Positions 17,862 through 26,898 of a stretch of 64,000 nucleotides of DNA are shown here, piece after piece (the first letter of the stretch is position 1; the number at the start of each line of letters is the position of its first letter). The translations under genes were made by a program, and so were the position numbers. Origin of the DNA: Halobellus sp. MBLA0158 (GTDB lineage: Archaea > Halobacteriota > Halobacteria > Halobacteriales > Haloferacaceae); the NCBI RefSeq assembly GCF_041477585.1, contig NZ_JBGNYA010000001.1, positions 2,108,001 to 2,172,000 on the forward strand. Direction: 5' to 3'. A model generated the notes under the pieces. The model worked only from the letters and a program-made list of their open reading frames with translations, was not told the DNA's origin and made no database searches.

Positions 17862-18413
17862 ATGGTTCAATCGGACATATCGCAGACGGAGTACGAGACG
17901 AGCCAGGAGCTGATGGACCTGCTCCGGTACACGGCGGAGTCGCTGAGCCTGGACTTCACGCGGTGGGACGAACAGCACGTCTCAGGTCCCAGCCTCTACT
18001 TCCTCGTCGTCGCCGACGTCGACGTGAGCGGGTACACAGATCCGCTCGGCGCCAACAAGTGGCCGGTCAATCGGTGCCGGGTGGTGTCGGGGTCGGCCGA
18101 GGCGTTCGTCGAGGCGGCGCGGGACGTCGCGTTCACCTGCGACGGCGCGATCGTCGTCGCCGCCGACGGGACCGTCCAAGAGCAGATGGTCCGGGTCAGG
18201 AGCCCCAGCCACGAGTCGACCGCGGCGTTCGATCTGGAGTACGCCGACTGGATGGGGACGAAGCATATGAGCGCGCTCGAAGCGTCGACGCGCGAGGAGG
18301 TGCTGTGGGCGGTGACGCTCAGCGAGGAGGACGGCCGCGTGACCTCGTTCCTGAACGGGACCTACCAGGACTACCCCCGCGAGGAGATCGGCGGGCGGTG
18401 GCGACCCGAGTGA
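17862..18413 (+). CDS. dacZ: Diadenylate cyclase (c-di-AMP synthase), DacZ type
   Basis: The product should condense two ATP into cyclic di-AMP. The 183-residue protein is a single DAC domain with DGA at 94-96 and a second motif GTKHMSALEAS at 132-142, followed by VTLSEEDGRVTSF, typical of the fold. The bacterial RHR element reads KHM here, as I recall of archaeal forms. There is no membrane helix or sensor domain, so it should be cytosolic. The ATG at 17862 was chosen. An ATATATA box at 17844-17850 is close to it, so an in-frame ATG at 17913 or a short upstream leader should be considered. It is divergent from ilvD. Confidence 0.85.
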   Translation: MVQSDISQTEYETSQELMDLLRYTAESLSLDFTRWDEQHVSGPSLYFLVVADVDVSGYTDPLGANKWPVNRCRVVSGSAEAFVEAARDVAFTCDGAIVVAADGTVQEQMVRVRSPSHESTAAFDLEYADWMGTKHMSALEASTREEVLWAVTLSEEDGRVTSFLNGTYQDYPREEIGGRWRPE

Positions 18414-18454
18414 CGGCGGCCGCCGGTCCCCGTCCTCGAGTTCTGTGACTACTG

Positions 18455-19063
18455 TCAGTTCTCGTCTCCGTCCCCGTCCCGCGTCGCCAACCCCGCGAGG
18501 TGGGGCGCCTCGGGGACGATGATCTCCTCGCTGCCGAGCCGCGCGGCGTTCTCGCTCCCCGGCAGACAGAACACGGGGACCCCCTGGACGACGCCCGCGG
18601 TCGCCCGCGTCCCGACGATCCGGGTCCCGATTTCGGCCTCCGAGCGCCGTCGGAACAGCTCCCCGAACCCCGGGAGCGACTTCGCGAAGAGGTCCCCGAC
18701 CGCCTCGACGGTCACGTCGTCGGGCGTCACGCCGGTCCCGCCGGTCGTCACCGCGACGTCGACGTCCTCGCGGTCGACGAGGCGGTCCACGGTCGACTGC
18801 ACGGCGTCGAAGTCGTCCTCGACGACCTCGCGGACGGCGACGTCGTGGCCCTCGGCCTCGAACGCCGCCTCGATCACGTCGCCGGCGGGGTCGTCCTCCA
18901 GCGACCGCGAGGTCGATATCGTGACCACCGCCGCCTGCAGCGTGCCGACGTCGTGGGCGTGGTGGCCGTCGTGGTCGTGGTCGTGGTCGTGGTGATCGTG
19001 TCCGTCTCCGTGATCGTGGCTGTGGTCGTCCCCGTGGTCGTGATCCGAATCGTGATCGCTCAT
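18455..19063 (-). CDS. moaB: MoaB/MogA-family molybdenum cofactor protein with His-rich N-terminus
   Basis: The core is a MoaB/MogA fold that adenylates molybdopterin, seen from TTGGTGVTPDD (106-116) and the LPGFGELFR segment. The unusual part is residues 4-37, which hold 15 histidines alternating mainly with Asp and Gly, a likely metal-binding tail. The underlying DNA is a hexamer-like repeat and could vary in length by slippage. The ATG at 19063 places the tail at the very N-terminus; a longer frame to 19090 adds only a basic leader. The protein totals 202 residues. Confidence 0.9.
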   Translation of the reverse strand: MSDHDSDHDHGDDHSHDHGDGHDHHDHDHDHDGHHAHDVGTLQAAVVTISTSRSLEDDPAGDVIEAAFEAEGHDVAVREVVEDDFDAVQSTVDRLVDREDVDVAVTTGGTGVTPDDVTVEAVGDLFAKSLPGFGELFRRRSEAEIGTRIVGTRATAGVVQGVPVFCLPGSENAARLGSEEIIVPEAPHLAGLATRDGDGDEN

Positions 19064-19101
19064 ACACCGGGGTTTTCGCCCCACCGACAAAGGTCCACAG
19101 C

Positions 19102-19141
19102 ATTCAGGTGGCCCTCGGCGATGGCGAGGCCGACACCGAAT
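19102..19141 (-). terminator. Imperfect hairpin after rpl37e
   Basis: Interrupted complementary arms (ATTC, GGTG, GCC, CTCG pairing with CGAG, GGC, CACC, GAAT) surround a short loop. It lies about 50 nt past the rpl37e stop and before moaB on the same strand, so it may end the lsm-rpl37e transcript. Confidence 0.35.
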
Positions 19142-19189
19142 GAATGGACCGCGAAAACAGTCTGCAGCGAGGAGACGAGAGCGCGGGCG

Positions 19190-19366
19190 TCAGTTGTCGC
19201 CGGCCTTCGACTGCCACTCGTAGTCGCGGCGCTTCGCGGACTTCCCGAAGCCGCACGACGAACAGACCTTCTTCTTCACGTGGTAGGACTTCTCGCCGCA
19301 GCGTCGGCATTTGACGTGCGTCGTCTTGTTCTTCTTACCTTGACTCGGGGTGCCTGCGCCCGTCAT
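19190..19366 (-). CDS. rpl37e: 50S ribosomal protein L37e
   Basis: A 58-residue basic zinc protein of the archaeal/eukaryotic large subunit. Zinc ligands are C20, C23, C35 and C38 in CRRCG and CSSCG. The N-terminus [17 protein letters not shown] is characteristic. Its ATG overlaps the TGA of the lsm gene (ATGA), so the two are translationally coupled, a common archaeal arrangement. Confidence 0.96.
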   Translation of the reverse strand: MTGAGTPSQGKKNKTTHVKCRRCGEKSYHVKKKVCSSCGFGKSAKRRDYEWQSKAGDN

Positions 19367-19596
19367 GTTTGTATCGTCACGACGTTGTCGCCGCGTATAA
19401 TCGTTGTGTCTTCGACCGCTGTGACCTCCAGTTCGGCCTGGACGGCGTCGTCGACGTCGGTCGCCGGCTCGAGGACGGCGTTCATGTGCTGGTCGTATCC
19501 GGCGAGCGTGCCGTAGTACGCCGTGCCGTCCTTCAGCGTGATCGTGACGACATCTTCGAGCGCGGCTTCGAGAACGTCGAGGGGTCGTCCGCTCAT
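19363..19596 (-). CDS. Archaeal Sm-like protein (LSm)
   Basis: The 77-residue protein has Sm1 ([25 protein letters not shown]) and Sm2 ([12 protein letters not shown]) motifs, with the RNA-binding D-x-H-M-N and R-G-D-N residues intact. It should form a hexa- or heptameric ring that binds U-rich RNA. It is the first gene of a two-gene unit with rpl37e. Confidence 0.95.
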   Translation of the reverse strand: MSGRPLDVLEAALEDVVTITLKDGTAYYGTLAGYDQHMNAVLEPATDVDDAVQAELEVTAVEDTTIIRGDNVVTIQT

Positions 19597-19721
19597 ACCC
19601 CAAGCGCCTCCCGTTTCGGTATTAAATGTGCCGAACCGGCCCCGTCCCCGGGGAATTCGCCCGAGGCGTCGTGATGCGACTCCGGGTGTCGGGCCTGCGC
19701 GGCGGGCCGTCCGTATCCCAC

Positions 19722-20939
19722 TCAGCTACGACGAGCCTCTTCTTCGACGAGCGGGACCGAGAGCACCACCACGCCGCCGGCGTAGTCGTCGTCGCCGACC
19801 GAGATCGCTCCGCCGAGCTGCCGGATGATGAACCGGACGATCCAAAAGCCCAGCCCGCTCCCGTGGCGGAGCGGCGTCTCCTCCTCCTCGAAGAGGGCGA
19901 CGCGCTCGTGGTCCGGAATCCCGGGCCCGCGGTCGGCGATCCGGACGTCGACGTAGCCCGCCGCGTTGCTGGCCGAGATCGTGACCGTCACGACCTGGCA
20001 GTCCGCGTGCTTGATCCCGTTCTCGCAGAGTTCGACGACCGCGGGGTGGAGGCGCTCGGAGACCGAAAGCGCCGGGTCGACCTCGATCGAGGCCCGGACG
20101 GTGCTCTCGGGCCAGTCCCGCGTCACGGACGTCCGGACCGCGTTCGTGAGGTGTTCCAGGGTCACCGTCCCCCCGGCGTCCTCGTCGAACAGGCGCTCGA
20201 TCTGTCGGGCCTTCTCCGCGAGGCCGATCCACCGGTCGGCGATGCGGTCGATCACCTCCGCGGAGGCGGCGACCTCCTCGTCGTCGTGCTCGGCGAGGGT
20301 TCGCGCGTGCCCGCGCAAGAGATTCAGATCGTTGCGGACGTTGTGGCGCATCAGTCGATTGAGGACGTCGGCCTGCCGCTCCCGGTGCTTCCGACGCGTG
20401 ACGTCGATGTGGAGAAGGACGCGGCCGCGGGCGTCGCGTCGGGGCACGCCCTCGACCAAGGTGTGTATCAGGCGGCCGTCGGCACCCACGAGACAGTGTT
20501 CGACGGTCGAAGCGCCCAGGTGCGAGACCCAGCGTTCGTGACGCCAGTCGGCTCGGTCCGACTGCGACCCGTCCGTCGGGTCGGCGCCGGCCGACGAATC
20601 GGCCAACGGTTCCCTATCGCGTGCGGTCGCGCCCTCGAAATTCGAGGACTCGTCCGCCGCCGGGGCGGAACTCCACCGCCAGGAGTCGCCGCCGTCGGAC
20701 CGGGTCGACCACGGGCCGTTCTCGGGCCCGGTGTCGGGCGTGGTCTCGGACGCGTAGACCGAACGCAGCGGCCGGCCGGTGAGTTCGTCGGACGACAGAT
20801 CGAGCCGGCGGACGAACGCGTCGTTGCACTCTTCGATGCGCTCTATGCCCCGATCGTCGACGACGGTCCGAACCGCCAGCAACGGGAGTTGCTCGAACGC
20901 CCCCACGTCCCCCCTCGTGAACACCCCGTCACGATCCAT
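19722..20939 (-). CDS. PAS-domain sensor histidine kinase
   Basis: This is a 405-residue soluble kinase. A PAS-like region (about 15-65) is followed by a low-complexity acidic stretch (65-130) and a second PAS/PAC-like segment (about 135-185). The phosphoacceptor is H199 in RLMRHNVRNDL, the haloarchaeal H-box form. The ATPase domain has N307 in ELCENGIKHA, DRGPGIP (336-342) and GSGLGFWIV (360-368). There is no transmembrane helix, so it probably senses a cytosolic signal. No response regulator lies beside it. Confidence 0.9.
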   Translation of the reverse strand: MDRDGVFTRGDVGAFEQLPLLAVRTVVDDRGIERIEECNDAFVRRLDLSSDELTGRPLRSVYASETTPDTGPENGPWSTRSDGGDSWRWSSAPAADESSNFEGATARDREPLADSSAGADPTDGSQSDRADWRHERWVSHLGASTVEHCLVGADGRLIHTLVEGVPRRDARGRVLLHIDVTRRKHRERQADVLNRLMRHNVRNDLNLLRGHARTLAEHDDEEVAASAEVIDRIADRWIGLAEKARQIERLFDEDAGGTVTLEHLTNAVRTSVTRDWPESTVRASIEVDPALSVSERLHPAVVELCENGIKHADCQVVTVTISASNAAGYVDVRIADRGPGIPDHERVALFEEEETPLRHGSGLGFWIVRFIIRQLGGAISVGDDDYAGGVVVLSVPLVEEEARRS

Positions 20940-21423
20940 CGTACATCACGCTTGTGCCAACGACTACCAGATAGGCTAATGAACCTTGCCTCGGAAATAT
21001 CGAATCCGATAACTCCGATCCGATTCTGTCCCCGTTTCGAACGGTCGAATCGCTCGCCAATACGGCTTTCTGACTACCCGACTGCGCCGGTACAAACGGT
21101 GAGAATCAGGGCCGGCGTCTTTGAACAAGCGCGTGACCCGAGTGCTCGTCCGGCGGCGCGAGACGGGCGAGCGCCAACCCGGTTAGTTTTTAGTACCAGG
21201 CCGAGAATGGGTTCGTACCAGACTCCCGCGGGCAAGTGCCCGACCGCCGGGCACGCGGGACCGACGACCGACGCGCTGCAAGACGCCGGGGCCGATCGGT
21301 CCCGAGACCGGCCCACCCGGGGCCACGGAACTCGACGGGACGTTTACGTGAGCACCCTCGCCACGTCGGCGGACAGTCGCGACGACCGTCCGAACCGGTG
21401 GCTTTCGATGCTCGGATTCGACT
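20940..21423 (+). promoter_or_regulatory. 484-nt intergenic region: candidate structured leader of the RNase J gene
   Basis: No convincing gene is visible. A TATA-like GTTAGTTTTTAG lies at 21182-21193, giving a start near 21215. Just downstream is a strong bulged hairpin: outer arms CCCGC (21225-21229) and GCGGG (21255-21259), inner arms GTGCCCG (21236-21242) and CGGGCAC (21248-21254). No good TATA lies 27 nt before the RNase J ATG, so a leader of about 210 nt is plausible. The left part probably also carries the kinase promoter. Confidence 0.4.
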
Positions 21424-22782
21424 ATGGAAATCGAAATTGCGACAATCGGCGGATACGAAGAGGTCGGTCGACAGATGACGGCCGTTCGCGCGGGCGACGA
21501 CGTCGTCATCTTCGATATGGGCCTGAACCTCAGTCAGGTCCTGATCCACGACAACGTGGAGACCGAAAAGATGCACAGCCTCGATCTGATCGACATGGGC
21601 GCCATCCCGGACGACCGGGTGATGTCCGACCTCGAGGGCGACGTGCAGGCCATCGTGCCGACGCACGGTCACCTCGACCACATCGGTGCCATCTCGAAGC
21701 TCGCGCACCGGTACAACGCGCCGGTCGTGGCTTCGCCCTTCACGATCGAGCTGGTGAAACAGCAGGTCGAAGGCGAGACGAAGTTCTCCGAGAGCTTCAA
21801 CAACGACCTCGTGAAGATGGAGGCCGGCGAGACGATGTCGATCGGCGACTCCGGCAACGTCGAACTCGAGTTCGTCCACGTGACCCACTCGATCATCGAC
21901 GCGATCAACCCCGTCCTCCACACGCCCGAGGGCGCGATCGTCTACGGCCTCGACAAGCGGATGGACCACTCGCCGGTCCTGGAGGACCCGATCGATATGG
22001 AGCGGTTCCGCGAGATCGGCCGCGAGGACAACGGCGTCCTCTGTTACATCGAAGACTGCACCAACGCGGGCCGGAAGGGCCGGACGCCCTCGGAGTCCCA
22101 CGCGCGCTCGCACCTCGAAGACACGATCCGCTCCATCGAGGACTACGACGGCGGCATCGTCGCCACGACGTTCTCCTCGCACGTCTCGCGGGTCTCCTCG
22201 ATCGTCGAGTTCGCCAAGGACATCGGGCGCCAGCCCGTGCTCCTCGGCCGCTCGATGGAGAAGTACTCCGGGACGGCCGAGCGGCTCGGCTTCGTCGACT
22301 TCCCCGACGACGTCGGGATGTACGGCCATCGCAAGTCCGTCGACCGGACGTTCAAGCGGATCATGAAGGAGGGCAAGGAGAACTACCTGCCCATCGTGAC
22401 CGGCCACCAGGGCGAGCCGCGCGCGATGCTCACCCGGATGGGTCGCGGCGAGACCCCCTACGAGATCGAGGACGGCGACAAGGTCATCTTCTCGGCGCGG
22501 GTCATCCCCGAGCCGACCAACGAGGGCCAGCGCTACCAGTCCGAGCGCCTCCTGAAGATGCAGGGCGCCCGCATCTACGACGAGATCCACGTCTCGGGCC
22601 ACCTACGCGAGGAGGGCCACTACCAGATGATCGACGCGCTCCAGCCCCAGCACATCATCCCGGCTCACCAGAACCTCGAGGGGCTGGCGCCCTACGTCGA
22701 CCTCGCGGAGTCGCAGGGCTACGCGATGGGGCGGGACCTGCACGTCACGCGGAACGGCAATATGATCCAGCTGGTGGAGTGA
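21424..22782 (+). CDS. rnj: Ribonuclease J (beta-CASP metallo-beta-lactamase)
   Basis: RNase J is a 5'-3' exoribonuclease in RNA maturation and decay. The 452-residue protein has the metallo-beta-lactamase motif HGHLDHIG (H81, H83, D85, H86), downstream metal-binding histidines in HVTHSIIDA and a beta-CASP domain, and it ends near [10 protein letters not shown]. The length fits the archaeal type without a C-terminal bacterial extension. The following prenyl synthase gene begins one nucleotide after its stop, so the two are co-transcribed. This linkage of RNase J with a prenyl synthase is, as I recall, common in archaea. Confidence 0.95.
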   Translation: MEIEIATIGGYEEVGRQMTAVRAGDDVVIFDMGLNLSQVLIHDNVETEKMHSLDLIDMGAIPDDRVMSDLEGDVQAIVPTHGHLDHIGAISKLAHRYNAPVVASPFTIELVKQQVEGETKFSESFNNDLVKMEAGETMSIGDSGNVELEFVHVTHSIIDAINPVLHTPEGAIVYGLDKRMDHSPVLEDPIDMERFREIGREDNGVLCYIEDCTNAGRKGRTPSESHARSHLEDTIRSIEDYDGGIVATTFSSHVSRVSSIVEFAKDIGRQPVLLGRSMEKYSGTAERLGFVDFPDDVGMYGHRKSVDRTFKRIMKEGKENYLPIVTGHQGEPRAMLTRMGRGETPYEIEDGDKVIFSARVIPEPTNEGQRYQSERLLKMQGARIYDEIHVSGHLREEGHYQMIDALQPQHIIPAHQNLEGLAPYVDLAESQGYAMGRDLHVTRNGNMIQLVE

Positions 22783-22783
22783 G

Positions 22784-23830
22784 ATGAGCTCGGAAGCGAC
22801 GGAGGAACGGGTGCTCGAGGCCATCGCCGCGCGGCGCGAACTCGTCAACGACGCGCTCGACGACGACGTGCCGATGGGATCGCCCGAGCGGCTCTACGAG
22901 GCGACGCGCTACCTCTTGAAGGCCGGCGGCAAGCGGCTCCGGCCGACGGTCTCGCTTCTGACCGCCGAGGCGCTGGCGGACGTCGAGCCGCTGTCTGCGG
23001 ACTACCGCGCGTTCCCCGCGCTCGACGGCACGGAGATCGACGTGATGTCGGCGGCCACGAGCATCGAGGTCATCCAGTCGTTCACGCTCATCCACGACGA
23101 CATAATGGACGACGACGACCTCCGTCGCGGCGTCCCCGCGGTCCACAAGGAGTACGACACCGAGACCGCGATCCTCGCGGGCGACACCCTCTATGCGAAG
23201 GCCTTCGAGCTGCTCTCGGAGACGGGCGCCGACCCCGCGAACGGCCTCGAAGCCGTCCGGCGGCTGGCGACGACCTGCACGCAGATCTGCGAGGGTCAGG
23301 CGCTCGACATCGAGTTCGAGCGCCGGACCGAGGTGCTCCCCGAGGAGTACCTGGAGATGATCGAGCTGAAGACCGCGGTGCTGTACGGGACCGCGACCGC
23401 GACGGCCGCGACGCTGATGGGCGCCGACGACGACGTGGTGGAGGCGCTCTACCGCTACGGCATCGACTCCGGGCGGGCGTTCCAGATCCAGGACGACGTC
23501 CTCGATCTGACCGTCTCCTCGGAGCAGCTCGGCAAGCAGCGCGGCTCGGACCTCGTCGAGAACAAGGAGACGCTCATCACGCTCCACGCCCGTCAGCAAG
23601 GCGTCGACGTGGACGGCCTCGTCGAGACCGACGACGTCGACGACGTCTCCGAGGCGGAGATCGAGGCGGCGGTCGAGCGGCTCGAAGCCGCCGGGTCGAT
23701 CGAGTACGCCGAACAGAAGGCCGAAGAGCTGACCGCGCGGGCGAAAGAGCACCTCGACGTCCTGCCGGACAACGAGGCGCGCGACCTGCTCGCGGACATC
23801 GCGGACTACCTCATCACCCGCGGGTACTGA
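22784..23830 (+). CDS. idsA: Polyprenyl diphosphate synthase (farnesyl/geranylgeranyl type)
   Basis: The enzyme elongates allylic diphosphates for archaeal ether lipids. The 348-residue protein carries the first Asp-rich motif DDIMDDDDLRRG (105-116), the GKRLRP diphosphate-binding segment (49-54) and the second Asp-rich motif in FQIQDDVLD (233-241). Product chain length cannot be fixed by eye. It is the second gene of the RNase J unit. The C-terminus has an acidic region rich in D-V repeats (about 280-300), likely a halophilic insertion. Confidence 0.93.
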   Translation: MSSEATEERVLEAIAARRELVNDALDDDVPMGSPERLYEATRYLLKAGGKRLRPTVSLLTAEALADVEPLSADYRAFPALDGTEIDVMSAATSIEVIQSFTLIHDDIMDDDDLRRGVPAVHKEYDTETAILAGDTLYAKAFELLSETGADPANGLEAVRRLATTCTQICEGQALDIEFERRTEVLPEEYLEMIELKTAVLYGTATATAATLMGADDDVVEALYRYGIDSGRAFQIQDDVLDLTVSSEQLGKQRGSDLVENKETLITLHARQQGVDVDGLVETDDVDDVSEAEIEAAVERLEAAGSIEYAEQKAEELTARAKEHLDVLPDNEARDLLADIADYLITRGY

Positions 23831-23863
23831 CGCGACCGCGTTCTCCCGCGGTCGCCTCACCGC

Positions 23864-24547
23864 TCACGCCGACAGCGCCTCGGCCAGTTCGTCGAACGTC
23901 TCGACCGTCAGGTCCGGGTCGCCGCCGAAGCCGTCCCAGGGGTCGCCCTTCCGATCGACCCGGACGCCCTGCATCCCGGCGTGCTGGGCGCCGTACACGT
24001 CGAACCACGCGGCGGTCACGTGCGCGATCTCGTCGATCGGCGTCCCCGTCCGTGCGGCGGCGTGGCGGTAGAGTTCGGCGTCGGGCTTGAACGTCCGCAC
24101 CTCGTCGGCGCTGATCGTGTCCGCGATCAGGTCGCCGATCTCGGCGTGGTCGACCATCGAGGCCAGCATCTCGGGGTTGCCGTTGGAGACGACGTAACAG
24201 TCGTAGCCCGCCTCGCGGAGCCGTTCGATCCCGTCCCGGACGTCGTCGAAGACGTCGAGTTCGTGGTAGACGGCCAGGATCTCGTCGCGTTCCGAGTCCC
24301 GGATGTCGACGCCGTGGGCGTCGAGCGCGTACTGGAGCGCGTCGCGGTTCATCTCGTAGAAGGGCTGGTAGGCGTCGACGTGGTTGGCGACGAAGGTGTA
24401 CTCGATCGAGCGCGCCCGCCAGAGCTTCGAGACCGGCTCGGGGTCGTCGACTCGGTCCGCGAGGGCGGCCTCGGCGGCGTCGACGTCGACGATGGTGCTG
24501 TACGAGTCGAAGGTGACCGTGCGGACGCGGTCGGGGGCGAAAGACAT
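23864..24547 (-). CDS. HAD hydrolase, haloacid dehalogenase type II-like
   Basis: The 227-residue protein has motif I as FDSYSTIVD: nucleophile D14 is followed at +2 by Tyr rather than the Asp of phosphatases. That D-x-Y form is typical of L-2-haloacid dehalogenases. Other elements are VVSNGN, the lysine in RTFKPDAE, and the C-terminal TAAWFDVYGAQ. Whether it actually dehalogenates is unknown; many archaeal members have no known substrate. The ATG at 24547 was chosen; the frame continues to 24796 without family resemblance. Confidence 0.85.
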   Translation of the reverse strand: MSFAPDRVRTVTFDSYSTIVDVDAAEAALADRVDDPEPVSKLWRARSIEYTFVANHVDAYQPFYEMNRDALQYALDAHGVDIRDSERDEILAVYHELDVFDDVRDGIERLREAGYDCYVVSNGNPEMLASMVDHAEIGDLIADTISADEVRTFKPDAELYRHAAARTGTPIDEIAHVTAAWFDVYGAQHAGMQGVRVDRKGDPWDGFGGDPDLTVETFDELAEALSA

Positions 24548-24638
24548 CGCCGGGGGATTACAGAGCCACCGACAAAACAGTGAGGCGGCGGTCCCGCGCG
24601 GCCGGACGGTTCTTGTCGGCGGCGGGTGAAGGCGAGAT

Positions 24639-25073
24639 ATGGTCTCGAACACGCGGCTGTACGGCGCGGCGATCGCGTTCGCCTCGGGTCTGTACTCGCT
24701 GTGGAGCGCCTCGATGACGGCGCGGATGGGCGTCGGCGGGTGGCTGATGGCCGCGATCGGCGTCGTCGTGCTCGTCCACGGGGCCGTCCTGCTCACGAGC
24801 TACGCGTCGCGACTGCGGAGTACGAGCGGCCCGCTGATGATCGGATACGCCGCCGTGATGCTCCTGCTCCAGGCGCTGTCGGGGGCCGGGATGACGACGA
24901 TGGGCGGGTCGGGTCCGGGATCGATGAACGGCGGGATGGCGGACGGCGGGATGATGGGCGAAAGCGCGATCAGCGCCGGGATGGGGTGGGACGCCGGGAT
25001 GGTGTTTCTCGCCCTGTTGATGCTCGTGAGCGGCGTCATTATGACGCGAGAGCGGGACTCGACGGAGATGTGA
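24639..25073 (+). CDS. Small four-helix membrane protein with Met/Gly-rich loop
   Basis: I do not recognise a function. The 144-residue protein has about four hydrophobic helices (roughly 5-22, 33-52, 65-82, 116-135). Between helices 3 and 4 is a loop (about 84-115) rich in Met and Gly, with repeated GGM/GMM patterns. Such methionine-rich segments can bind Cu(I) or Ag(I), but no metal enzyme or chaperone gene adjoins it. It is divergent from the dehalogenase-like gene. Confidence 0.7.
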   Translation: MVSNTRLYGAAIAFASGLYSLWSASMTARMGVGGWLMAAIGVVVLVHGAVLLTSYASRLRSTSGPLMIGYAAVMLLLQALSGAGMTTMGGSGPGSMNGGMADGGMMGESAISAGMGWDAGMVFLALLMLVSGVIMTRERDSTEM

Positions 25074-25136
25074 GTCGGCGGGAGCGACCGACGACGACGC
25101 CGAAGACGAGCACGAGCGGAACCGCGACCGCTCCGG

Positions 25137-25167
25137 CCCCCGGAATCCGCTTCTGTTTTTACCGGGG
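25137..25167 (+). promoter_or_regulatory. gltX promoter flanked by an inverted repeat
   Basis: A CTGTTTTTAC box at 25153-25162 sits about 27 nt before the gltX ATG. It is bracketed by CCCCGG (25137-25142) and CCGGGG (25162-25167), perfect inverted arms that would enclose the TATA/BRE region. Confidence 0.4.
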
Positions 25168-25185
25168 AGGACGCACCGACGCCTA

Positions 25186-26898
25186 ATGGACGACGATCTA
25201 CGCGAGCGCGTCGAGCGCGCGGCGGAGAAACACGCCCTGCTCAACGCGGTCAAGTACGAGAGCGACGCCGACGTCGGCGCCGTGATGGGCCCGCTGATGG
25301 GCGAGAATCCCGACTTCCGGGAACACGGCGACGAGATCCCGGGCGTGGTCGGCGGCGTCGTCGCCCGCGTCAACGACCTCTCGACCGAGGAAAAGCGCGA
25401 GCGGCTGGAAGAGCTCGCGCCCGAGGAGCTGGCCGAGATCGAGGCCGAAGACGAGGGCGACGACCACGACCTCCCGGACCTCCCGAACGCTGAGGACTAC
25501 GACGAGGTGCGGATGCGCGCCGCGCCGAACCCCAACGGCCCCTGGCACATCGGCCACGCGCGGATGCCCGCGGTCATCGGGACGTACAAGGAGCGCTACG
25601 ACGGATCGTTCGTCGTCCGCTTCGACGACACCGACCCCGAGACGAAGCGCCCGGATCTGGACGCCTACGACGCCATCCTGGAGGACATCGACTACCTCGG
25701 CTTCGAGCCCGACGAGGTCATCGTCGCCTCCGATCGCCTGGGGACCTACTACGAGCACGCCCGCGAACTGATCGAGTGCGGCGGCGCCTACACCTGCTCG
25801 TGTTCGGGCGAGGCCTTCTCGGACCTGAAGAACAGCGGCGAGGCGTGCCCGCACCGCGACAAGGACGAGTCGACGACGATGGCGGAGTTCGAGGAAATGG
25901 TCGACGGCGAGTACGACGCCGGCGAGATGGTCCTCCGGGTCCGGACCGACATCGAGCACAAGAACCCCGCGCTGCGCGACTGGGTCGCCTTCCGGATGAT
26001 CGACACGCCGCACCCGCGCGAGGAGGCCGCGTCCTACCGGTGCTGGCCGATGCTCGACTTCCAGTCGGGCGTCGACGACCACCTCACGGGCGTCACCCAC
26101 ATCATCCGCGGCATCGACCTCCAGGACTCCGCGAAGCGCCAGCAGTTCGTCTACGACTACTTCGACTGGGAGTACCCCGAGGTCGTCCACTGGGGTCACG
26201 TCCAGGTCGACGCCTACGACGTGAAGCTCTCGACCTCGGAGCTCAAAGCGAAGATCGACGCCGGCGAACTCGACGGCTGGGACGACCCGCGAGCGCCGAC
26301 CCTTCAGAGCCTCCGTCGGCGGGGGATCCGCGGCGAGGCCGTCGTCGAGGCGCTCACGGCGCTCGGGACCTCGACCTCGAACGTCGACCTCTCGATGAGT
26401 TCGATCTACGCCGAGAACAGAGAGCTCGTCGACGACGAGGCCGCGCGCTACTTCCTCGTCCGCGACGGGCGAGCATTCGATGTCGAGGGCGGCCCCGACG
26501 CGGGACACCCGCCGCTGCACCCCGACCACGAGGAGCGCGGCGAGCGGACGATCCCGGCCGATCGCGTCGTCGTCGAGCCCGAGGACGTGCCCGCGGAGGG
26601 CGAGCGCGTCTGGCTGAAGGGCTACGCCTGCGTCCGTCGCGAGGGCGACGCGCTCGTGGCGACCGGCGATTCCATCGACGCGGTGCGCGAGGGCGGCGTC
26701 GACGTGATCCACTGGGCGCCGGCCGAAGACAACGTCGAGGTGCGGATGCGGACGCCCGACGGCGACGTGAGCGGCGTCGCAGAGCCCGACTTCGCCGGGA
26801 CTGACGTCGACGACGTCGTCCAGTTCGAGCGGATCGGCTTCGCCCGCGTCGACGACCACGGCACCGAGGAGTCGGTCGCCTACTGGACGCACCCGTGA
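25186..26898 (+). CDS. gltX: Glutamyl-tRNA synthetase (archaeal type)
   Basis: This 570-residue class I synthetase charges tRNA-Glu. The HIGH signature is at 121-124 in NPNGPWHIGHAR, and the KMSKS equivalent is VKLSTS (346-351). An N-terminal helical extension of about 100 residues, typical of the archaeal/eukaryotic GlnRS-like branch, precedes the Rossmann fold. A Cys cluster (CSCSG to CPHRD, about 203-221) may bind zinc. The C-terminal domain is beta-rich. Its TGA overlaps the GTG of the next gene. Confidence 0.96.
   Translation: MDDDLRERVERAAEKHALLNAVKYESDADVGAVMGPLMGENPDFREHGDEIPGVVGGVVARVNDLSTEEKRERLEELAPEELAEIEAEDEGDDHDLPDLPNAEDYDEVRMRAAPNPNGPWHIGHARMPAVIGTYKERYDGSFVVRFDDTDPETKRPDLDAYDAILEDIDYLGFEPDEVIVASDRLGTYYEHARELIECGGAYTCSCSGEAFSDLKNSGEACPHRDKDESTTMAEFEEMVDGEYDAGEMVLRVRTDIEHKNPALRDWVAFRMIDTPHPREEAASYRCWPMLDFQSGVDDHLTGVTHIIRGIDLQDSAKRQQFVYDYFDWEYPEVVHWGHVQVDAYDVKLSTSELKAKIDAGELDGWDDPRAPTLQSLRRRGIRGEAVVEALTALGTSTSNVDLSMSSIYAENRELVDDEAARYFLVRDGRAFDVEGGPDAGHPPLHPDHEERGERTIPADRVVVEPEDVPAEGERVWLKGYACVRREGDALVATGDSIDAVREGGVDVIHWAPAEDNVEVRMRTPDGDVSGVAEPDFAGTDVDDVVQFERIGFARVDDHGTEESVAYWTHP

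Noticed and set aside
18967..19030. Hexamer-like repeat that could be taken for a CRISPR or intergenic satellite
   Set aside because: It is inside the moaB frame and encodes the His/Asp tail; there are no spacers.
21074..21316. An 80-codon minus-strand frame in the gap before RNase J
   Set aside because: Composition is not gene-like, no TATA box precedes it and it overlaps a strong hairpin; left as intergenic.
19626..22787. A plus-strand open frame of more than 1000 codons
   Set aside because: It overlaps the histidine kinase and RNase J genes in other frames. The translation is Arg/Pro-rich and lacks domain motifs, as expected from high-GC shadow frames.
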